Part shown: in pieces, positions 1 through 5,487 of the stretch
Layout: the number at the start of each line of letters is the position of its first letter
Position numbering within the stretch: the stretch's first letter is position 1
NCBI GenBank assembly: GCA_019090405.1
Contig: JAHRVZ010000099.1
Location: 1 to 10,083 of the forward strand
Length of the DNA stretch: 10,083 bases
Direction: 5' to 3'
From: Paracoccaceae bacterium
Lineage (GTDB): Bacteria; Pseudomonadota; Alphaproteobacteria; Rhodobacterales; Rhodobacteraceae
Translations under genes and position numbers: made by a program
Notes under the pieces: model-generated
The model's database searches: none
What the model was told of the DNA's origin: nothing
The model's input: only the letters and a program-made list of their open reading frames with translations

Positions 1-647
1 CCGAAAGGGCGTGTGAAGATTTGCCTAAGGCCTTGAGATGTCAAGCCGAAGTAATCGCCAACCCTTGCGCGCCATTGCCTGACGCTCAAAATGCGTCGGG
101 TCCGAATGTAACGCAATTGGTTGCTGTCGGTAGGCTTGAACGACAAAAAGGGTTCGATCTGCTGATGAAGGCGATGGCCAGTATTCGAAATCTGTTCCCT
201 GAAATTCAGTTGACCATATTTGGCGAAGGCTCGCAGCGAATGGCGCTTGAAATGCAACGTGACGATCTTGGCCTGACCGACATTGTTTTGATGCCCGGGG
301 TTAGCAATAATCCGGGCGGCTGGATGGCGAACGCGGATGCATTGGTGTTTCCGTCCCGCTTTGAGGGCTTCCCGAATGTTCTGGCTGAGGCGACCGTTTG
401 CGGCTTGCCGGTTGTGGCCGCAGATTGTGGCTATGGCCCAAGTGAGCTGATCCGAGACGGTGAAAACGGCCTGTTGGTGCCCACGGAAAACGTGGATGCT
501 TTGGCAAATGCGATTGTTCGGCTGGCAAGTGAGCCGGAATTGCGCCAACGGATGCGCGCGTCGACCTCGTTCAACCAGAAATGGCTATCACCAGACAATA
601 TTTTGGGTCGCTGGGATGAAGTGATTGACAGGGTCGCACCAAGATAG
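1..647 (+). CDS. GT4-family glycosyltransferase, C-terminal part (5' end outside window)
   Basis: The reading frame is open from the left edge (first full codon at 3) to TAG at 645-647. A start codon inside the window is therefore unlikely; the TTG at 21 falls within the linker of the fold. What is visible is the nucleotide-sugar-binding domain of a GT-B, retaining GT4 transferase. It begins with the linker VIANP, followed by the donor-site stretch VGRLERQKGFDLL and then IFGEGSQ. The E-x7-E signature in FEGFPNVLAEA has its glutamates at codons 363 and 387. ENGLLVP and the usual C-terminal helix complete the domain. GT4 enzymes of this kind transfer a sugar from an NDP- or GDP-sugar to a lipid-linked oligosaccharide at the cytoplasmic face of the inner membrane. 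Donor and acceptor cannot be read from the sequence. The gene converges on the HAD gene with only 3 bases between the two stops. The glycosyltransferase assignment is firm; specificity is unknown. Confidence 0.93.
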   Translation, partial: ERACEDLPKALRCQAEVIANPCAPLPDAQNASGPNVTQLVAVGRLERQKGFDLLMKAMASIRNLFPEIQLTIFGEGSQRMALEMQRDDLGLTDIVLMPGVSNNPGGWMANADALVFPSRFEGFPNVLAEATVCGLPVVAADCGYGPSELIRDGENGLLVPTENVDALANAIVRLASEPELRQRMRASTSFNQKWLSPDNILGRWDEVIDRVAPR

Positions 648-650
648 CGG

Positions 651-1322
651 TCACAGTGTGTCGTCTGACAATTCGTTCAGAACCGCGTCCAAATCATCAA
701 AACTGGTGATCTGTGCGTGGGCAGCATATGCAGCGTTCGGCGCAGATGGATCATGCACTGCTCCAGCGCGAAGAATCTGCACCGTCAACCAGCCACGTTT
801 GTTTGGTGTCACAAAATCCTTTGCCGGATTGTCAGCGACATAGACCATTTTTGAACCTGTGCTGGCGGCGGATTCCATGTCTTTAAATGCGCGTGGGTGC
901 GGTTTGCCAAACCCGTCGGGCCATGCTCCGGTTGGCCTGATATGGCGAATAAAGCGGTCAAGGTTGAGGGCCGAAATCTTGTTTCGCTGCATTTTCTCTG
1001 GCCCGTCCGTGATCAACCCAAAAGGTCGGTCAGAGTTGGTTAGATAACGCGCCGCGTCAGCGGACAGCGCGATGTCAGGTGGGTGGTTCCGGTATTCGTT
1101 AACCAACTCTAAAATTTGTTCTGCCGTCAACGTCAGACCCAGTTCTTTGCAAGCGACATCAAAAATATGGCGGCGCTCTCCGGCTTCAAAAAGTGCGCGG
1201 CATTGTTCCCCAAAGCCTGTGGCGCCCATGGCCCGTTCTACAAACCGATCCAGATGCCGATAGCCACTAAATGCAAAATCCCGTTCCAGATACAGGGTGT
1301 CATCCAGATCAAAAACCAACAT
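651..1322 (-). CDS. HAD-superfamily hydrolase (probable phosphatase)
   Basis: This 223-residue protein is of ordinary length for a small HAD phosphatase with a helical cap. Motif I is FDLDDT, with nucleophile Asp5 and acid/base Asp7. Motif II is the Thr105 of LITDG. Motif III is Lys140 in FGKPHPRAF. Motif IV is VADNPAKDF, with Asp164 and Asp169 as Mg-binding candidates. Residues about 15-90 form the cap. The family hydrolyses phosphomonoesters of sugars, nucleotides or small acids; the substrate here is unknown. The ATG overlaps the TGA of the upstream ATP-grasp gene by one base (TGATG), so translation is probably coupled and the two proteins probably serve one pathway. Its motif IV has Ala-Asp where many relatives have Gly-Asp, a mild variation that keeps the acidic residue. 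The family assignment is secure; a role in making or recycling a phosphorylated glycan precursor is inference from position. Confidence 0.92.
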   Translation of the reverse strand: MLVFDLDDTLYLERDFAFSGYRHLDRFVERAMGATGFGEQCRALFEAGERRHIFDVACKELGLTLTAEQILELVNEYRNHPPDIALSADAARYLTNSDRPFGLITDGPEKMQRNKISALNLDRFIRHIRPTGAWPDGFGKPHPRAFKDMESAASTGSKMVYVADNPAKDFVTPNKRGWLTVQILRAGAVHDPSAPNAAYAAHAQITSFDDLDAVLNELSDDTL

Positions 1323-2278
1323 CAGCCCTGATACACCGCACTATCATAGCGCATCATCTTGACGCCATCCCGCCAGTTGTTATGGGCCGAGCACGGATCG
1401 CCCTGAGCCTCTTGCATCAACCATTGGGCAAAGGTTGCACCAGCGTGATCCGCCAGAGGATAACCCCCGCCGAAACGGGCGTTGATTTCGATGACACGAG
1501 GGCCAAGGTCAGGGTCATCTATCACCTGAAAACAGGCAACACCGCGTAACAAAGGCAGCGTGCGCGCGATACCTTCGGCAATGTCGTGCAGATCTTTCCG
1601 GCGGCAGGTCACGCCTTTTTCAACTTCGCCTGCACGAGTCTGCATTCGCAAATGCGGGATGACGGTGCGCAATGTGCCGGATTGATCCACAAACATGTTC
1701 ACTGTGTATTCTGGACCTTGCAGCAAGTCCTGAAAAATCATCGGTTCCGGAAATGTTTCAGGAATGTCCTGCGCCTTATGAAAAACATGCAATCCACGGC
1801 TTGCGCTGCCACCGCTTGGTTTGGCAAAGACTGGCCAGGAAATCTGATCCGAATTGCTGGTGATTGCGTGTTGGTCCAAGGTGCGCGGCACCGGAACCCC
1901 CGCGGCGGCAAGCACATCCGAAGTGCGCTGCTTGTCGCGCACCACTTCTATCACCGATAGCGCGGAAACATGCAGCAATGCACCCAGCTTGCCAAATTCA
2001 TCGGCAACTTGCGCCAATGGCAAAAGGTCGGGGTCGATGGTTGGCACCACCAAGTCAGCTTTGTGGTGTTTTGTGGCCTCAAGAATTGCGCCAGCATATC
2101 CGGGGTCATCGCACCGAGGCACTTGAACGGCGGTATCCGCCAATGCGCAGGCGGCGCTGTCGTCGGGATTCAGGTCGCAGGCGATTATCTCGACACCAAT
2201 CTTTAACTGCTTTGCTGCATCACGAAAGCTTTGCAACAAACCAACCCGGCGCCCCGCAGAACAAATAAAAATTTTCAC
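1322..2278 (-). CDS. ATP-grasp ligase (carbamoyl-phosphate-synthase-like fold)
   Basis: This is a 318-residue ATP-grasp enzyme starting at GTG 2278, with AGGA five bases upstream. The frame extends back to TTG 2308, but those ten extra residues (including NIDRKN) precede the conserved N-terminal strand and have no ribosome site. The order of parts is: KIFICSAGRR pre-ATP-grasp Rossmann-like domain; VVPTIDPDL; Lys116 in VRDKQRT; nucleotide-binding Lys153 and the Gly/Ser-rich loop AKPSGGSASRG (152-162); Glu190 in QGPEYTV; and the metal-binding EINARFGGG (264-272). ATP-grasp ligases activate a carboxylate as an acyl phosphate and join it to an amine or other nucleophile. The resemblance to CarB halves is one of fold only: no glutaminase or second ATP-grasp half is present, so it should not be called carbamoyl-phosphate synthase. 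It is coupled to the HAD gene. Such ATP-grasp/HAD pairs recur in polysaccharide loci, and the product is unknown to me. Confidence 0.9.
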   Translation of the reverse strand: MKIFICSAGRRVGLLQSFRDAAKQLKIGVEIIACDLNPDDSAACALADTAVQVPRCDDPGYAGAILEATKHHKADLVVPTIDPDLLPLAQVADEFGKLGALLHVSALSVIEVVRDKQRTSDVLAAAGVPVPRTLDQHAITSNSDQISWPVFAKPSGGSASRGLHVFHKAQDIPETFPEPMIFQDLLQGPEYTVNMFVDQSGTLRTVIPHLRMQTRAGEVEKGVTCRRKDLHDIAEGIARTLPLLRGVACFQVIDDPDLGPRVIEINARFGGGYPLADHAGATFAQWLMQEAQGDPCSAHNNWRDGVKMMRYDSAVYQG

Positions 2279-2330
2279 ATTTTTCCTATCAATATTTATT
2301 TTGGGCAAATCCCGGTAAACACCCTAAAAT

Positions 2331-2359
2331 ACCTTAGCATGTCTGTTGGGGGCTGTGAA
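2331..2359 (-). promoter_or_regulatory. candidate promoter for the ATP-grasp/HAD pair
   Basis: Read on the minus strand, TTCACA (2359-2354, five of six matches to the -35 consensus) is followed after 17 bases by TAAGGT (2336-2331, three of six matches to the -10). It lies about 50 bases upstream of the GTG at 2278, within the 233-base divergent gap between the ATP-grasp gene and the metallophosphoesterase gene. The -10 is poor, so this is only the best candidate by eye. The rest of the gap (2279-2511) contains a short palindrome ACAGCC-TC-GGCTGT (2394-2407) and no convincing gene. Confidence 0.25.
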
Positions 2360-2511
2360 CGACTGGAAAAACCGCATTTGGGCTAAGATACACACAGCCT
2401 CGGCTGTTGAAATCTTGTCAGCAGCGATGCACGATCCCTGTAAAGGGTCAATTTACAATTCAACCTGTGTCTTGATCGCGCGATTTGCTGAATTCAACCA
2501 TTTGGACCTGC

Positions 2512-3303
2512 ATGATTTCAAACCTGATACAACGCCTGTTGGGCAAGTTTTCAAAGAATGCGGGGGACGATGAATTCCCGCCGATCGCTCCTGCTCGACA
2601 GTTTGTTGTCATCGGCGACATTCACGGCTGTATCGACCTCTTGGATTTGTTGCTGGCCAGAATTGAGCCTGATTGCCCTTTGGTTTTTGTCGGAGACTAC
2701 ATTGATCGCGGCCCAGACAGCGCCGGTGTTCTGCGTCGGCTCAAGCAGTTGACGCAAACCGAAAACCGCGAGGTAATCTGCCTGCTTGGCAATCACGAGG
2801 AAATGTTGCTTCGTTTTGTTCATGATCCCAAACGGGTCGGGCAGTTGTGGCTACAGAATGGGGGCATGCAGACATTGGCCTCGTTTGGCGTCGCTCAGAT
2901 TAGCGGTACAATCAAGGGTGCCGAGGCTGCGGCTGTTGCCGAATTACTGTGCGACGCAATGGGCGAGGATTTGTTGCAGTGGTTACGCAATCTTCCACTT
3001 ACCTGGCAAAGCGGCAATGTGATCGTGTCACATGCGGCACTGGACCCGTCAGTTCCTTTGGCCGATCAGGACCGCAGAACCTTGCTTTGGGGGCACCCGT
3101 TGTTTGGCCGAAAAATTCGATCGGACGGCCTGTGGGTTGTGCATGGCCATACAGTCATGCAAGAGCCGCGCGTGCAGGGCGGCGTCGTTTCGGTTGATAC
3201 CGGAGCATTTTCTGCAGGACGGCTGACAGCCGCACAGATTTCTGTCGATTCTGTTCGTTTTGTGACGGTCGACTCGTGCCAGCGTGCGAACGAAGTTCGT
3301 TAG
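2512..3303 (+). CDS. PPP-family metallophosphoesterase (serine/threonine phosphatase or ApaH-like)
   Basis: A 263-residue calcineurin-like phosphoesterase of the PPP branch. It carries the canonical metal-site series: GDIHG (35-39), GDYIDRG (61-67), GNHE (93-96), SHA with His174, and HGHT with His211 and His213, ending with VDTGA (228-232). The DRG in the second block marks the PPP group, which includes protein Ser/Thr phosphatases and diadenosine tetraphosphatases; sequence alone does not separate these. The frame opens at TTG 2485, but ATG 2512 is preferred because GGA lies five bases upstream and the following ISNLIQRLLGKF segment reads as the natural N-terminus. There is no signal peptide, so it is cytoplasmic. 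It diverges from the ATP-grasp gene and is followed by a terminator-like hairpin, so it is probably transcribed alone. Its link to glycan synthesis is by position only; it could control kinases or enzymes of the pathway, or be unrelated. Confidence 0.92.
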   Translation: MISNLIQRLLGKFSKNAGDDEFPPIAPARQFVVIGDIHGCIDLLDLLLARIEPDCPLVFVGDYIDRGPDSAGVLRRLKQLTQTENREVICLLGNHEEMLLRFVHDPKRVGQLWLQNGGMQTLASFGVAQISGTIKGAEAAAVAELLCDAMGEDLLQWLRNLPLTWQSGNVIVSHAALDPSVPLADQDRRTLLWGHPLFGRKIRSDGLWVVHGHTVMQEPRVQGGVVSVDTGAFSAGRLTAAQISVDSVRFVTVDSCQRANEVR

Positions 3304-3344
3304 GGGAATGGCCAGCCGATCCCTCTGAAGAATCCAGCCATGCC

Positions 3345-3367
3345 AAGGCAGTAATCTCACTGCTTTT
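3345..3367 (+). terminator. possible Rho-independent terminator after the metallophosphoesterase gene
   Basis: AAGGCAGT (3345-3352) pairs with ACTGCTTT (3359-3366) across a six-base loop, giving eight pairs including one G-U. It ends in a run of four T (3364-3367). It lies 42 bases after the stop at 3303. The T tract is short and the stem is only moderately GC-rich, so termination may be partial. The remaining sequence to 3481 is AT-rich, especially 3437-3460, and is the likely place for the promoter of the four-gene cassette, though I see no clear -35/-10 pair. Confidence 0.4.
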
Positions 3368-3481
3368 AGCTAAGTGCGTATCGTACCAGGTGGAGGAAAC
3401 TGTAGCGTGGTCAATTGGATTGTGCCATAATGCTTAGGATATTCGATATATATTTTATTAGGCCCATTCACAAAGACCTGA

Positions 3482-4882
3482 ATGGAAGGGATTGGATTTA
3501 GACCTATGCAAGATGCACGTGACAGTGCTGCATTCAGCTCCAATAACGCTCAGCGGGCTGGATTGGTATTGTGTTTGCTGGCGGCCACATATTTCTTAGG
3601 ATATGCCGCCTATGCCATTCTGAACGCAGATGTATATTTAACCGATTTAGCCCGAATAGTACGCTATTTCATAGTGCCGGGGCTGATAGGTGTGTTTCTG
3701 ACACTTGCGGCATTTCTATTTCCCGCATCCTACAGGCTGAGCATTGCGACATGCGTCTTGGCTATATTGGCAGCACTATTTGCCTTCGAAGCCTTGCTTA
3801 CTGTCCGGGCATTAAGCGGAAAATATGGGCTGGTGGGATATATGGGCAAAGAAGGCAAAATTCCCGATTACGTTAAAAATGGTATGCCGCCTGCCTATAC
3901 AACACGCGCGATCAATCAAAAGCGCGGGGTCAAGGAATTGCCCGATGCCTTGCTGGGAAGTGTTCCGTTTGTGCAAGTGATGTTGTGCAGCAAAGAGCAG
4001 CAACCGATAATCTATCTCGCAGATAGATTTGGCTTTAATAATCCAGATAAAATATTCGAAAGCCAATTGGATATCATGGTGTTAGGAGATTCTTTTGTTG
4101 AAGGAATTTGTCTGACTCCAGGTGATGATATAGTCGGTCAGTTGCGGCAGCAATCTTCTGCATCGGCCAGTTTTGCATTGCGAGGCACCGGCCCAATGTA
4201 TCAACTGGCTGTCTTGGGGCGCTATGGACAAGAGCTTAAGCCGCGTCATACGGTCATTGCCTTTTTTGAAGGAAATGACTGGGAAAATCTGAAAGGAGAA
4301 AAAACAGATGTCTGGCTAAAAGATATTCTAACAACGGAAACCGATTTCGGTGACGCAATACCAACTCAGGAAATGCTCGCGGAAACTGCAACTGTTATTG
4401 ATGAGTGGTGGTTAAAGTCTGATATTGGAACCACGGAACTACTGCGGCGCAACTCGATAATGCGGAATTTTCTGGCGCTGCAAAAAACCGCCGGGCAGTT
4501 GGGAATACACTATCCCAAAGCGGCAAAAGAACAGCCAATATACAATGATATCATTCTGGCAGCGCAGGAAATGGTGAAAGAGTGGGATGGCGATCTTTCA
4601 ATTGTATATATTCCAGTAGTAGACCGATATGTCGGGCTATTTAACAGTGGATTTGTCTATAATCAGCATTCATTGGTACGTGCCGCTGCCGACAATGCCG
4701 GGGTGCCTTTTATTGATCTGGTAGAAATATTTGATAGCCATGATAACCCTTACAGCCTTTATGCTGCGGATTCACATTTTAGCAAAGAAGGTGCGGCAAT
4801 AGCCGCCGGGGCCATAGCGAACCACGTAAATAAAGTGCAATCTGAAAGCACGAACATTACATCGTCTTTAGAGGAAGACTAA
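3482..4882 (+). CDS. membrane-anchored SGNH/GDSL-family protein (SxtL-type)
   Basis: A 466-residue protein with an N-terminal membrane part and a C-terminal SGNH domain. Hydrophobic segments lie at about 27-48, 62-81 and 88-107. The SGNH blocks are VLGDSFVEG with nucleophile Ser204, the glycines of RGTGPMY (235-237), FEGNDW with Gly264/Asn265, and DSHFSKEG with Asp430 and His432. The full catalytic set is thus present and an active esterase or acyl-transfer-type enzyme is expected, with the domain probably outside or at the membrane face. In the saxitoxin cluster, a GDSL protein (SxtL) accompanies the same partners, and removal of the carbamoyl group has been suggested for it. In glycan loci, SGNH proteins often handle O-acyl groups. 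The start is uncertain: ATG 3482 has no evident ribosome site, while ATG 3506 has GGA nine bases upstream and yields 458 residues. The gene appears more AT-rich than its flanks. Its TAA abuts the next ATG directly. Confidence 0.88.
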   Translation: MEGIGFRPMQDARDSAAFSSNNAQRAGLVLCLLAATYFLGYAAYAILNADVYLTDLARIVRYFIVPGLIGVFLTLAAFLFPASYRLSIATCVLAILAALFAFEALLTVRALSGKYGLVGYMGKEGKIPDYVKNGMPPAYTTRAINQKRGVKELPDALLGSVPFVQVMLCSKEQQPIIYLADRFGFNNPDKIFESQLDIMVLGDSFVEGICLTPGDDIVGQLRQQSSASASFALRGTGPMYQLAVLGRYGQELKPRHTVIAFFEGNDWENLKGEKTDVWLKDILTTETDFGDAIPTQEMLAETATVIDEWWLKSDIGTTELLRRNSIMRNFLALQKTAGQLGIHYPKAAKEQPIYNDIILAAQEMVKEWDGDLSIVYIPVVDRYVGLFNSGFVYNQHSLVRAAADNAGVPFIDLVEIFDSHDNPYSLYAADSHFSKEGAAIAAGAIANHVNKVQSESTNITSSLEED

Positions 4883-5320
4883 ATGGTCAAAGCCATTGCA
4901 AAAGACCACAATCGAATTGACCAGCACGATGGTCCAACAAACAAGAGCTTTGGACTTACGGTCGGAGGAATCCTGATCGGGCTGGGTGCGCTCAGATACT
5001 ATTGGCATGGGGAATTTACCGTTCTCACATACATCTTGCTTGTAGTGGGGGTGCCTCTGGTTTTGACTGCTGTGCTCTTTCCCCAAATTCTGACACCACT
5101 GAACAAAGCATGGATGGCTTTGGGGCTGTTGCTTGGGAAAATTGTTAACCCAATTGTGATGCTGCTGGTGTTCTGTGTGACAATTATTCCGACGTCACTG
5201 GTTCTTCGGATTCGTGGATACGATCCGTTGAAATTGCGCGTAAAACCCAACACAAATTCGCACTGGATTGAACGCGACCCAGCTGGGCCAGACCCAGAAG
5301 AAATGATCAATCAGTTTTAG
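4883..5320 (+). CDS. SxtJ-family membrane protein
   Basis: A 145-residue integral membrane protein. Hydrophobic stretches lie at about 24-40, 47-66 and 77-108, the last long enough for one kinked or two short spans. Between them runs the segment LFPQILTPLNKAWMALG, with LLLGKIVNPIV after it, the region I recognise as typical of the SxtJ family. A polar C-terminal tail (GYDPLKLR, then a Trp and acidic residues) follows. The biochemical function of the family is not known. It is repeatedly found beside O-carbamoyltransferases and a DUF5989 protein, exactly as here, so a membrane platform or acceptor-presenting role for the carbamoyltransferase is a reasonable inference, not a demonstrated one. 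The ATG directly follows the upstream TAA with no gap. GAGGA at 4871-4875, inside the upstream coding sequence, is its ribosome site, which suggests coupled translation. Confidence 0.85.
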   Translation: MVKAIAKDHNRIDQHDGPTNKSFGLTVGGILIGLGALRYYWHGEFTVLTYILLVVGVPLVLTAVLFPQILTPLNKAWMALGLLLGKIVNPIVMLLVFCVTIIPTSLVLRIRGYDPLKLRVKPNTNSHWIERDPAGPDPEEMINQF

Positions 5321-5323
5321 GAG
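5319..5323 (+). promoter_or_regulatory. ribosome binding site that fixes the GTG start of the small DUF5989 gene
   Basis: AGGAG overlaps the TAG stop of the SxtJ-family gene and lies five bases before GTG 5329. It is the strongest Shine-Dalgarno within the four-gene cassette and supports the small gene being translated despite its length and non-ATG start. Confidence 0.8.
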
Positions 5324-5328
5324 AAGTC

Positions 5329-5478
5329 GTGGAATTTATTGCAGAAATGTGGCGCTACATGCGGGTAAGAAAGAAAATCTGGATGCTTCCAATCCTGATC
5401 TTTCTGGCCATTTTTGGGGGTCTTATCATTCTGACTCAGGGAACGGCTGTGGCACCCTTTATTTACACCTTATTCTAA
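5329..5478 (+). CDS. DUF5989/SxtK-type small membrane protein
   Basis: A 49-residue protein that begins at GTG 5329 and ends at TAA 5476-5478; it is easily missed because of its size and start codon. It has an amphipathic, basic N-terminus (WRYMRVRKKIW, residues 8-18). A single strongly hydrophobic span follows at about 19-36 (MLPILIFLAIFGGLIIL), then TQGTAVAPFIYTLF. The charged WxFxRxRKK-type lead, the LP at the membrane entry and the closing QG-x-A-x-APFIYTLF match what I know of DUF5989 proteins, which accompany carbamoyltransferases and SxtJ proteins. The positive charges before the span predict an N-terminus inside and a C-terminus outside. It lies 8 bases after the SxtJ-family stop and 9 bases before the carbamoyltransferase start. 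No activity is known; it may be a small subunit or anchor holding the soluble carbamoyltransferase at the membrane (inference). Confidence 0.87.
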   Translation: MEFIAEMWRYMRVRKKIWMLPILIFLAIFGGLIILTQGTAVAPFIYTLF

Positions 5479-5487
5479 GAAGAATTC

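Noticed and set aside
1586..2268. Several plus-strand open frames of 60-134 codons opposite the ATP-grasp gene
   Set aside because: All are antisense to a gene with clear ATP-grasp motifs, and they show no recognisable domains or ribosome sites.
2279..2308. Ten-codon N-terminal extension of the ATP-grasp protein from TTG 2308
   Set aside because: There is no ribosome site before TTG 2308, while GTG 2278 has AGGA five bases upstream and directly precedes the first conserved strand.
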